DNA of 64,000 nt, from assembly GCA_963930775.1 (NCBI GenBank), contig OZ005694.1, positions 5,263,054-5,327,053 of the forward strand, written 5' to 3'. This DNA is from Cliona cf. orientalis. Its lineage: Eukaryota > Porifera > Demospongiae > Clionaida > Clionaidae. Below, piece by piece: positions 1 through 11,065 of the stretch (its first letter is position 1; every line of letters starts with the position of its first letter). The notes under the pieces were generated by a model that saw only the letters and a program-made list of their open reading frames with translations, made no database searches and was not told the DNA's origin. Made by a program: the position numbers and the translations under genes.

Positions 1-483
1 TCACTTGCATATTGTGCTTCCACCCCAATTTCTGTTGCTAAATGAAACCCTGGATGGTCATCCATAGCCTTGATGCCTAGCCCAAAAACAAATGCAAACG
101 TATGCAGCTTTGAATTTAGGGTGGATTCCATGTAAACTTGCTTTGGGATGGGCCTAAATTGTAGGTAGTAAAAAGTGTAGCTAAATGATGAAAGTAACTA
201 TAGTAAGAAAGCTGCGTCTGTTGCTCATCTTAGCATGCATTAGCAAACTAGAGGTCAATGGACCACATACCTCATGCGCTGCCCTGCATGCTTACCGTGA
301 TTAAATGGTCACCAATTATATACATTGCTTAACAATTGTGCACATGATTAAAACAAGAATTAGCCCTCGTGACCAGTGTTATTTGATTCCAAGCCACTTT
401 TAATTGTCATTACAACTCACCCAGGCACGTACCTACATACATATCTCCAGATCAGGCCATTTATGTACCGACAATGATAATGA
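1..483. other. spacer, nothing recognised
   Basis: AT-rich sequence with no exon-like open frame, RNA gene or clear repeat seen on either strand. Confidence 0.5.
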
Positions 484-692
484 TACCGTATAGCGGGAAA
501 CTTTCAAGGGAAAAAACTTTCACGAATTTTGCGATTTTTCAGCCATCCGCGAAAGTTTTCTCCACGAAATTCTAGGATGTCATGCCCATTATGTGACCAG
601 TTTTAACATTCCGCGAAAGTTTTCTCCGCGAAATGCTCCTTTCCTACCGATCCGCGAAAGTTTCTCCCTCGAAAATTTCCTGCTATACGGTA
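484..692. mobile_element. MITE sharing TIRs with the pogo-like element at 49.7 kb
   Basis: A 209-bp element starts taccgtatagcgggaaa and ends with the inverted form tttcctgctatacggta. The flanking TA is the probable target duplication. The interior repeats ccgcgaaagttttctcc-type blocks. The same terminal sequence, including a cgaggga block, bounds the transposase-bearing element at 49696-52672. This copy is therefore probably a non-autonomous derivative mobilised by that transposase family. Confidence 0.8.
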
Positions 693-1401
693 TCTGACAG
701 ATAAATTGATTGCTTTACCCAACTGAAAATAGATCAAATATTATGCAGATAGGGCAAAAAAAATTCGCTCGCAAACTGTCAAAATAGGTGTGGTTTAATT
801 GTAAGGGGACATCTTCTCAAAAGTGTTCATGTAAAATTTGTGCGTAATGGTGGGTTCATTCCCTGCTATACAGTTGTCTTCCATCATACATTATGATACT
901 TGTGCATACTTGGTATCTGATCTCATGACTATTCCCAGCCTTTCCCAGATGTCATAATTATATGTACATGTATGAGCACAGGCTTGGTCTGATGTACTCA
1001 GCCCTAGGCAATTAATTGTTCAATGAACCATGGCTTTTGCATAATTACTTTATTTAATCATAAACTTTAACGATACCTGCATATGAAGTAGCACCTTGTC
1101 CAATCGTTTCTCCAGATGAGTAGTTCTACCTTCTTTGTAACCCGAATCACCCGAGTACACAAATGGTGATGTTTCAGATTCACTATTGCTCTGGCTATTA
1201 CTCTTTTCAATTACAGTTTGATTGACCTACACAGTATCACAAAAAGTACATGCAACATGCAGTAGTGAAGTGTACAAATGCATCAAGATACAGCCACATA
1301 TTTCCACGAGCTGCTCTTGAATTTCCTGCATGTTTCAGCTAGCTCAATAAATGCCACCGTCAACATTTCATCACATGATACAGGGTCAGCAGTAATAATA
1401 A
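693..1401. other. spacer, nothing recognised
   Basis: No supported gene or repeat. Short open frames here lack codon structure or splice context. Confidence 0.45.
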
Positions 1402-1943
1402 TACTGTACCCTCGCGAAAGAGGGCCCACTACGGAATGTCGGCCCACCCCCCACTTGGGCTAAATTTCCTGCTAAGGTCTAGTGTTTACTCCAATATGCG
1501 CCCATGTGTAGCTGCCCTTGAAATCGTAGCTCAAATGGCCGGTTTATGAGGACTGAACCTCGAATAATCTATGTAAAATCGATAAGTAACCTGCTAAACA
1601 GCCATAATACTAAGCCTAGCTAGCTCTACGCCACGTTTCAGCACAAATGAACGATCGTGCACGGCTAGCGATAGTAACCACGCCCACTTAATACGGCTGC
1701 AGTCAACGACACACGGTGAAGTATCGTGGCCTTCCTTGCTCTGGATTGGTAAGCGTGCTTGAGTAAGGCTGAAATCAATAGTAGCCGCTGCTACTATTCA
1801 AATTATGAAGATAGCATGGGTAACTTACCTGGGCGCTCTTTCACGACTAAATGCAATACTGATACCTTGAATATCGGCCCACCCCTCAATCTTGGCCCAA
1901 TGTAAGGTGCACTGCCCATGGGCCCTCTTTCGCGAGGGTACGG
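1402..1943. mobile_element. MITE, TIR taccgtaccctcgcgaaag
   Basis: The left end reads tactgtaccctcgcgaaag and continues into agggccca. The right end is its inverted copy with one mismatch over about 26 bp, ending gcgagggtacggta. A TA duplication fits. A second inner inverted pair (tcggcccacccc at about 1439 and 1875) strengthens the palindromic structure. There is no coding capacity. Confidence 0.8.
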
Positions 1944-2024
1944 TATGTATATGGTACATGCACACATACATAATATTATAGGCTAAATTTTAAGTTTTGT
2001 ATGATGCTGCCCTCATAATATAAT

Positions 2025-2170
2025 AGTTAGACACTATTTAGTAGGAGGTTTCTACATGATTAGTTTTAGAAGACCAGAGGGGTCTATGTAGAATCCCAAG
2101 TGAAGCGAGGGTTGTACTGAGCCCAAAGGCCTTCTAAATCAAGTAGAAACTGATTAAACAGTGTCTAACA
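2025..2170. mobile_element. short palindromic MITE
   Basis: Ends gttagacactattta and taaacagtgtctaac are inverted copies. The arms continue imperfectly through the fttctacatgattag-like and aagtagaaactgatt-like blocks (the two arms face each other across about 50 bp). Hairpin-forming, non-coding. Confidence 0.65.
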
Positions 2171-3629
2171 TGTTTAGATCCTAGCAATAATGCCCAAAAG
2201 CTTGACAGAGATTTACATGATTTTCTACAGAGCTTACAGGATATTGATTTGACCAATCAGATCACATTTCTTGTTCAGTATAAATAGGATCTAAATCATT
2301 GTTACCCATTGGGATATCATTGTCACTTCACTTACTCCCCAACTGTACTATGCACTTCTGTTACTCCATACTTGCGAGCCTTGGATAGGGCATTGGTGTG
2401 CACACACAGGATTGTAGTTTGCATGATTCAACTAACTGACTGAGGCAATGTATAATTTGCACATACTGTACATTGTAAATTGTAGTATCACGGTTACCTA
2501 GGAGATAGGTATACTTATACTCCCTGGTACAGTATAACTGTGTACTGTTGACACAGAGCAGTATACACAGGCTATAATATCCTATACCGACCACAAAATG
2601 TTAACTGGGTGTGCTTTCACTAGAATAGTTCATTTTGAATTCAGCAGACAACAAGCTGGAAGGTCAGGCTGGCTTTGAGCTACCCTTTTTACAGCAAAAG
2701 GTGGAAAAATGACCTGAGTACTAGCCTAGCTGTTTAGACTAACATTTTGCATGCACCCAATAATTTTCTATGGATGGCTTTGAGCTAAAAATGTCAGTAT
2801 ACTAGTCTAGCTGTTTGAATTCAGCATTTTGCATGCTGCCAGTGATACTCTGGTCCAGTAAAAATGCTTATGCATGCATTTATAGACCTGAAGGAAGCAG
2901 CCTCATGTGGTGCAAAATATCCCAGTAGGAACAGTGCTTAGTGTAGTGACAAGCTAAGGACACCAGTGCCAGGTTACAATGTAGCTAGCAGTTCCTTAAA
3001 GGATCTTACCAGCTTTTTTTTTTAAATGTTGCACATATATACCACCCAGTTTCTGTGTGTGCAACAGATAGGAGAGAGATCTTGGGGAGTAGCTATAGTG
3101 AGTTACATGATGCGCTAGGAATATGGGTAGTTACCAGGGAAGATAAGCTAGCATACATTGCAGCTAGCCTTTTATGCACAATTTATATTAGGGTAAGTAC
3201 CCATGTGGGGCAAAACCACTAGTTTTGTTTGCATGAACACTCATGGGTACTCGCCTGGGACACTACGGTACATTTCTAAAGAAGTCATGGAGGGAGAAGA
3301 AGGTGGGGTATGCGCGTGTACTATATTTTATGAAAATTAGATATCCATCCCATTTCGGGGACTGAAAATAAAAAAAAAAAATTATTTTCAATAGTCAAAC
3401 ATTACGCTCAATAGTGGTTTAACATACTACAAATCAGTTACAGGATGGGTTTCTATCTTTCTTTAGCAGTCACTCTACTGGTATTTACATGTCCATATAC
3501 GTGTACAATGTATGAATTGCCAAATCTTGGGTGTTGGAGTCCCAAGTCATTATCCAATATTTTTGGCAAATGATACATGTAAATGTGTGCAATGAAATCA
3601 AAATTATTAGAGATTAGAGACATGAACTG
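2171..3629. other. spacer with a small palindrome
   Basis: No gene seen. At 3190-3266 a gggtaagtacccatg block faces catgggtactcgcctggg. Related arms recur at 10515-10581 and 60618-60793, which suggests a small palindromic repeat family. Confidence 0.45.
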
Positions 3630-5054
3630 CTAAAGCAATGGCTCATGCCAATCGTGCATATGAGCCCTTGCTTGTGTTGCTTTGCTTACTTGGTTGGGAT
3701 CATAAGGTGCCTCCACCCCGCCTCCCCCTCCCACAGACGGCTCCCTCCCTGCCATCTGCTTCTTAATGTTCCGGGCAGCTCGTCGAATATCACCGTCTAT
3801 TCCCTTCTCCAGGGTGTTCTCGTTACCATCCCCAGTTGGAGAATTAGCACTACCACCATGACCGACAGACGGATAGGGGTATCCCCTTCCTCCCACTCCT
3901 CCTCGCGTTGGTGGTTGGGTATTGGTATTAGATACACGTACACCTCCTAGAAGGGAAGGAGCGGCGGCCAAGTCTTGCTGAGGGCTTGGAGGGATTGAAG
4001 TGTGCTGCTTTAGGGGCACCTGTGAGTATCGCTGATCATGGTGTGCTGTCTCTTCTGGCCTAGTAGTAGGTGGCGGTCTAGGGATGGCGTTGGCTACCGT
4101 GACACTAGGAATGGGTGACTGATACTGAGCTAAGTCGATGTAGCCACAAAAACTGAGATCATTAGCACTGTCCACGGAGGTTGACTTCGTCTGGTGGTTG
4201 AGGTGCTGGTTTTTAGGGGGATTCTGATGCTGTGGACGCACTGGTTTGGGCTGCATGCAGAGAGGAATTGCATGAGTTTACGTTGGATTATTGTGCACGT
4301 ACGCCACAGTACAAACAGTATTAGACATTATAGATATACATGTGTAAACAGCCAAGAACACATGAGAGCTCTTTCTCACGCTGGTTATGCACATTCTCAG
4401 AATTATTTTAATCGCCCCTTGTCCTCTATTGCCATAATAATAATAATGTATACCAGTTATTGATACATGTAACAAGTATACATTGTACATGCACGTCAAT
4501 CAAACACACACACACACACACACACTTCAAGTGATATATAGAACAAAAGCATAATATATTACATCGTACCACATTCTGCGGTGTTGTTTCCTCCAACTTC
4601 ACTTCCTTATCTCCAAACGTCCTCACCACTTCTTCATACTTCCTTAGCACCTTTATAACCTCCTCCACATTGATGGGGGAGCCCTCTCTGCCTCCCTGCA
4701 CCTGACCCTGGGAATGCTGAGCTGTATGCTGTAGGAGGTGGATCTCCTCCTTTAGTCTCTGGTTTTCTTCTTGTAGTGCTGTCATAGTGTGAGACATCTG
4801 CTCACACTGGAGACATCTTCCCTTAGTCTAAACGGTAGATAAACAGCAGTAGTAAATATTATTCACCATACATGTATTTGTAGGTAAAGATCGTCTGTTG
4901 ATAAGGTAGAACGACGACCCTTTACCTATAATTAATGACTTGCCTGTTGCTCATGTTGCTCTGCCTGTTGCTTATATGTCTCCATTTTAGCTCGGCAGCG
5001 GCCCAGCTCTCCTCTGAGCTGGTCCACCTCTTGTGCTTTGGACTGAGTTTCACC
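3630..5054 (-). CDS. coiled-coil protein, 3' three exons (unrecognised)
   Basis: Three spliced exons read on the minus strand: 5054-4944 (37 codons, heptad-like Q/E/K/R-rich, containing ELGRCRAKMETYK), about 4827-4570 (coiled coil ALQEENQRLKEEIHLLQ, preceded by a CLQCEQ pair of cysteines), and 4250-3630 (Pro/Gln/Gly-rich, disordered, ending HDWHEPLL). All junctions are phase 0. The acceptor ctgcag precedes 5054 and the acceptor gcatgcag precedes 4250. The first donor is CAG|gcaagt, a GC-AG intron; the second is GTG|gtacga. Upstream exons with the start codon were not found, so the 5' end is open. The layout (short coiled coil, CxxC, long disordered tail) resembles scaffold or adaptor proteins, but I do not recognise the family. 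Confidence 0.6.
4506..4526. repeat. (CA)n microsatellite
   Basis: About ten uninterrupted CA units lie in the intron between the last two coiled-coil exons. Confidence 0.9.
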
Positions 5055-8000
5055 CTGCAGCACAATATTATTATATCAAGGGCTTATAGGGACTATAAGC
5101 ACTTGATTATATAGCAACACCAAATAGCGTGCAGGAAATTCTTGTAAAGTCCAATATACATACACGGAAGTCTAGTCAAAGTTTTCATACATACACGACA
5201 GTCACTATGGCCATTATATACTGCACAATCAAGCTTATTTAAATTTTCATGGATATAATATACTACCTTATCAAAAAATGGACCCCTAGAAAATGTCCTG
5301 CTATACATGTACATATTATGTGTAACTTGTATGAAGAAATGCACTGTGTGTGTAATCCATTCTGTGTTTGAGACTACACATTGATACGCATACTGACCGC
5401 TAGCTACATTTAGTGTATGCCACCGATTATCGATTACCAATCCTCACCCACAGGTCGTATGGTACCTAATTCTTTGCATCATTAAATTTTATAAGGAGCT
5501 CGCTCACTCCTTTATCCCTGTGCTATTTATGTGCATGCACAGAGAGCAAACTAGTGCACATGCACATCCTGTGACTTGGTCAATCAGCTAACTGAAGAAT
5601 TTGTTACTTATCTTACAGCTTCGCTCATAACGGGTTCCAAGAGAAGATGCTTAGAATAGAATTATCTCCCCCTGGAAAGCACCTATGGGCAACATCGACT
5701 CCAGAATGTCACCCTTTCCCATTCTTCAGGCCGCCATACTACAGTTAGTAAGTCTAATTCCGCCCAGCCATTTTTTTTTCAAGGAGACCACACACTAAGC
5801 AGTCACCTCCCATTCGTACAGACGCACGCAAGCACGCAAAGACAGACAAATATAATTTGATGTTTTGTTTCTCAGACAATCAGGAGCTGGAAACAGACCC
5901 GGGTGGTCGGCATGAAAATAAAAAAGGAGGTGTGGCCTAATAAATCGTGAGCATCACAAGTCCACAGACAGCCAGCTATCATTAACCCTCAGCGCATGCG
6001 CCGTAGGGTTACGGTAGTCGTTTTGTGTGTCTGTCTGTCTGTTTGTCTGTTACCACGCTAGCTGCTACATACCTCGTTTGCGAGTCCATTTTTCGGTGTT
6101 GCAAGGTTGCTTATGACGTTCCAAACGTATGATTTGTGTGGATTTCGCCAAAAATGCTTCGTTCGCCAGTTTTGGCGTCATTTGCTGATTCCAAGCTTCT
6201 TGACTTTTCCAGGCTACCGCTGGTATGCCTCTACGTATAAATAGAACATTGTGTGTCATGCGCTATATACGGTAGGTTTATGATTATTACTATGCTAATC
6301 CTCAGTGCATGCCCAGTACATAATCGTTGATGCTGGTCACCGCCGCCTTCTTCCGCTCGCTGGCGAACTTCGACAGATGAAGCCGACGACAGTGGCTTCC
6401 TTTCAACTCAAAGGGTATGTACGGTTAGCTATACTTATAGATCCAACAAGATGACTAGCTCATCACTGATTGGAGCACCGTGGAAGCAGCTCAGTGGGCA
6501 TGACGGTCATTTGCTTGCATATTATGGTCATTGTCCTCAAGGAAGCTGACTTGATGCATGTAGGCACTGCCATGAGTGTGGAATTCGATACAACACATCA
6601 AAGTTGTTGCTGCTGTGAGCCATTAAACCTTGAACAACACATTAGCCTCATCCCCAGCCCTCATGCAGTTGGTCCTTTACCCTTTTCTATGTGCAACATT
6701 GAAACTGGGCAAAGGGAAGCTACTAATAACATTTTATTGTCATTGCCTGCTCGTGCAGCTAATGCCATGCAACGCGCAGAGGGTTTTGTGCTCTAGAGAG
6801 CTCTAGTTTTAGTAGTGACTTGCATTCCAGAGCAGTTTTGATGATTGTTTGGCTTATAGCACTATCAGTAGTAGACCAAGAGTGCTCATTCTAAAGAGTA
6901 TAATACTCCTGGCCTGTCACTATCATAATGTGAGGAATGGTAATTAAATCAGCCAAAAACAGACCCGCCGAATCTGAGAAACAAAAAATTAACTTGGTAT
7001 GGCCTAATCTTAAAAATTAATGATGGTGTAGAAAATAAATTACACCTTTATATAATTTTGATCCCACAGTACTAGATTGATGGCCCAATACGCAATACAA
7101 AACATTTGCACTTCATATTTTAGGGTGGTCGATAATCAGTAGCATATATACTCTGTAACATGCTATTGATAGAAGAGCAAGTTGGACATGGACACAATAA
7201 AAATTGACTCATACTACCTACCATCTTCCCCTAAAATGATCCCTTTTCATACAGCAGATAATATGGTACAGTATTACGGCATGAGCAATTAACAGTCAAA
7301 GAAAGGTGCAGCATCCAAACAACTCCAACAGGAACACGAAACTCACTGGAAACTGCATGGGGAGAAGAGGGGCAAAAGTAATACCTAGAAGTGGCTAGTG
7401 GGAATTCTTCAGACCCTCTGAGATCACTTTTAGCACATTTTTACACTTAGATCATGTGTGTTGTTTTTTTTTACAAATTCTCTGATGCTAATATGATACT
7501 CAACACATAAGGAACAGGTACGCTGGTACTGATGAAATAATTTAGTACGAGTATATGTTTGATGTCACAATCCTGGATATTATGACTAATAATAATATTA
7601 TTATACATGTACTATAGTGTATGCATGCATGAGCTACTAAAAACATGCATGCTCACTACATTGCCAGTTATTATAGTGCATGCTTGCGCAGATGAAATCA
7701 GCACAGAACCTTGAACATATCATGATGTAGCACATCCCTCACTGCATGCAGGCCAAGAGCAGCTCCTTGAACTCACTGTGTATTAATGGCGACATTCTCG
7801 CTCTGCTCGAACATCGAATCTACCAAAATTAGTGACTGGCGCAAAAGCTATTGAAGACAGCCTGTCTGGGCATGGCCTAGGATCTATTCATGAATAATAT
7901 AGCCTTACTAACCCATCAGGCAAAAATTTAAGGCAAAAACAGCACTTTTTATAACTGTTTTGGTGACATACGATTCGCCAGTTAGCTTTGTGTAATTAAT

Positions 8001-8425
8001 AATGAGACCTGTGCACAGTATAGAGTAATGCCTGGCACAAACTGTGGCTACCTTATTAGCTAGAGAATGCAACCATTGCATCGACTGAGTAAGTTATTTA
8101 CTTTCAAGATGACCACACAAAGCCCAGGTCTATCTGAACATGGGTAGATTTTGGTCTCAAACATGCACTCGCTGGAGAGCACACCACATCCAGAGAGTTT
8201 GTTAATGCTTCAGTTTCACTCTCTATCTGATTGTAGACCAGGTGCTGTGGATTTTTCTTCTGAGTAATCACTGTTTGCAATGGAATATTACACAAAGCTC
8301 TACTGGATCCAGTTCAAGTTCCATACGATAAGTGTATGATTAATTGTTGATAGTAAAATTTTTGGGCACGAGCTAAGTAGAAGGTACCGGCATGATCAGT
8401 ACATCTACATGTGTAGCTATTGAAA
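5055..8425. other. spacer with repeat fragments
   Basis: No supported gene. At 5766-5800 a poly-T run followed by caaggagaccacacac matches the poly-A-proximal end of a LINE family also seen at 34.3 and 22.45 kb. At 6030-6055 there is a tctg-rich simple repeat. The rest is AT-rich and unassigned. Confidence 0.5.
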
Positions 8426-8429
8426 TGTG

Positions 8430-8945
8430 AGTAGGTATGTTGACCATGTTGATACCAGATGTTGATGGTCCAGGAATGACCGGAGCAGCTGAGGTGCTGG
8501 ATGTGGAACAATGGCTGGAGCTCTGTACATGGTCTTTAAATTTGCGCAACCTGGTGATCACCTTTGGTTTGCACTTGTGTCCTTTCAAACCACCCGGACG
8601 ATTCTTAGACATATCCTCCATGTACAGCAAATATGGCCGTTCTCTGGGTTTCTCTACAATTTGGATATGACAAGGACTGTACCGCAGCTGATAGTGTTCA
8701 TCACCACTCCATAAGGCAAAGTAGAATCCTACCATGAAGAACACAGTATAAAGCAATGATCATGGATTGTGATCACCAAAAATCCGTCTCTTCCACAGTG
8801 TTTCTTCCTCATCCACTGTTAGTGGCTCAGCCTGTCTGCTGGTAGAACCAACCCCTTAGGAGTGGAGGCACTTCAATTAATCATTAAGAGAACACCAGAA
8901 ATCAGCAAGGATGGCATCCTTGAAGAAATCTAGTTGTGGATTCCC
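8430..8945 (-). pseudogene. DUF3504 / Crypton-like (KIAA1958-type) relic
   Basis: The minus strand reads a degraded domain typical of KIAA1958/ZMYM-type DUF3504 proteins, which are thought to derive from Crypton tyrosine recombinases. Recognisable blocks in order are RQAEPLTVDEEETLW, SLLYTVFFMVGFYFALWSGD, EHYQLRYSPC and SKNRPGGLKGHKCKPKV. At least three in-frame stops break it, including TGA at 8762-8760 just before SLLYTV, and TAA codons upstream of RQAEPL. Similarity ends after KPKV, where the family normally continues with a Cys-Arg-Pro core, so it is also truncated. Family naming is from memory. The intact middle of about 125 codons might otherwise be taken for a gene. Confidence 0.7.
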
Positions 8946-10514
8946 ATTCTACCTTAAAAAGTGCATGATGCCAGAGACCAGGTGATGCAACATTTTGTAG
9001 GGTACTCATCACCACTCTTTTTACAAACCTGGAGAATGAGGAGCAGCAAAACAGACACTTGTGGTTGAATTAGTTCCAATTGTGGTAGCTGTGGTTGTGG
9101 TTGTGGTTGTTGTTCTAGTTTCAATTGTTGTTGTGCACTGCATGCTGGAAGGGAAGGGTTGTCAAAGTTGCAAAATTCCTCGGCCTCGAAAGCATACGCC
9201 TGAAGGTCATCAAATATAGTTCAAATTGCTCGCTGTTTGTACGTAGCTGCAGTTGACAGTTAGTAGCTTGTTTCTCTAGCCTTCCGTGCCATGGAAGACC
9301 CAGACATGATGAACTGGCACAAAACTTAGTCAGGTTGCATTCAAAGGAGAAACCTGAGGCTGCCGAGTCTAGCTCAGGAAAATCACTACTGCCACTGATA
9401 GATACCATTCTGTTTGTTTGAGAAAGGTGCAATATTGGCTATTAGACATTTTTTATTATTGTAAATTTGTTGAACAATGTATATTGCTGTCTTATTAATA
9501 AGTGTGTATTTTATCAACAGTACTGCATGTGACAGTACTAAGCTGTTTATAAATTGAGGTATAGACGTATAATAATGTATATACCTTATACATTCATTAG
9601 ACCACAGTAACTATGACTAAATATACAAATTAGACTTCATACAGGTATGAAATAGACAATTCTCATATATAATTTGACCATAAAAATTTAATATTGTCAA
9701 ATATAGCACTGTTACAGTAGGAATTTTATACTTTAGATTTTCTAAAGTATAAAGTCATCGCATCCTGTCTAATCTGCCAATACTGCACACTTATGGAACC
9801 TGAGCGAGTCCCACATAATATTATTGTTAAAAAATTGTGCACTAATTCTATAGTATATTACGTCATGCAGTTGTACAAATTATATAACCAGCATGGATGG
9901 CTCTATGGACATAAACACAGAATATTCTATTGCACATTCTCATGCTGGGCTACAGGCTGTATATGCAGTTATACACTCGTGGCTTTAGTACAAATAATAC
10001 GGTACAAGTCACCATGCCCTCCAAAAGGGACAAGATTGAGACAGCTCATGATCAGCTGAACAAAGTTAGAGGCAGATCTAGACTTGTGGCTCAGCTATCA
10101 TCCTAGCTTTGTCCTGGGTATGATGCTACTGTCGTCTTAGCTTGCGTGGATCCATGACTCCTCGTTGAATCAACTGTCAGTGAACAATAGCATGCAGCAA
10201 TGAAGACTAGAAATATAAATTTGCTAGAATAGACCAGCATACTACTTGAGTATATAGGCTAGAGACCATGCAACCTTGCCGCTAACCATTCGCAAACCAG
10301 CCCCTGACCTCCCAGCCCCTCCCATCCGTACCATCCAGCGATCGTGACAGTGTACGTAATGGTGTATTCATTGGATCACAATTGTGTCGGGATGGCATTT
10401 GCGTCGTAACATACATGATTAAAATTTATATGTGAAGCATACTATAATAGTTACTATAGCTAGTGGCAGTCTGCATTTGCATTGTAGCATTGCATACAAA
10501 AGTATCCAGAATTG
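8946..10514. other. spacer, nothing firm
   Basis: A minus-strand open stretch at 9432-9121 and a Thr-rich stretch at about 9140-9030 were considered, but they lack consistent splicing. About 10290-10410 is a diverged copy of a repeat also found at 41.42 and 42.3 kb (ctaaccattc..aaccag..cctctgacctcccagc). Confidence 0.4.
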
Positions 10515-10581
10515 TACCTATCCCAGGTAAGTACCCATGGGTGCTTAAACAATTTTGGCCTATGTGGGCGCTTACCCGGGA
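10515..10581. repeat. small palindrome
   Basis: atcccaggtaagtaccc faces gcgcttacccgggat across about 30 bp. It is related to the palindromes at 3190 and 60618. Confidence 0.45.
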
Positions 10582-10757
10582 TATTTGTATAATAATAATA
10601 TAATTAGGGCAACAGCAATTTAATCATCCTCTTCTGCCCATATAGACTTTTTGGATATTACTATATAGGCTTGGTAAAAACAAGGGCGGCATGGAAGAAG
10701 AGCTCTCACACCATGGAAAATATAAACTGTCTCATACATATTATAAAGTATAAAAAA

Positions 10758-11065
10758 AATAAAATTGAAGGATGAAGTAGGGATGGCAGGGTCAAAAAGT
10801 ACGCAAACAAGATTTGTAAGGCATAAGCATCTGCTATACATCCCTTCACTTGCTTTTCTCGATCGATGTGTTTGTCGACTGCGGCATGTGGGAGACATTC
10901 AGGTTGTTCCCTGGTTGACACGATGGTTTAGGATAGATTCTGTTACATTATTTTTGCACCGCTCAAAAAGCAAGCGTAGGGATGTATAGCAGATGCTTAT
11001 GCCTTACAAATCTTGTTTGCGTACTTTTTGACCCTGCCATCCCTACTTCATCCTTCAATTTTATT
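10758..11065. repeat. 88-bp perfect inverted repeat (fold-back)
   Basis: The arm 10758-10845 and the arm 10978-11065 are exact reverse complements over 88 bp. An imperfect extension (cttgctttt / aaaagcaag) runs into the 132-bp spacer. No TSD or TIR signature was obvious. A transcript would form a long hairpin; identity of the arms implies recent origin or gene conversion. Confidence 0.95.

Noticed and set aside
1278-1463. Short plus-strand open frame
   Set aside because: It overlaps the left end of a TIR element and has no family resemblance or splice context.
5093-5440. Minus-strand 115-codon frame just upstream of the coiled-coil exons
   Set aside because: Separated from the exon at 5054 by its acceptor; Cys/Tyr/His-rich composition typical of AT-rich noise; no coiled-coil pattern.
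6065-6259. Possible extra exon (AVAWKSQEAWNQQMTPK) of the coiled-coil gene
   Set aside because: No donor or acceptor in a usable phase. It lies beside simple repeat and looks like a repeat relic.
9121-9432. Minus-strand frame plus Thr-rich stretch as a membrane-protein gene leading into 8756
   Set aside because: The hydrophobic VFFMVGFYFALW first taken as a transmembrane helix is part of the DUF3504 relic. The frames upstream do not join.
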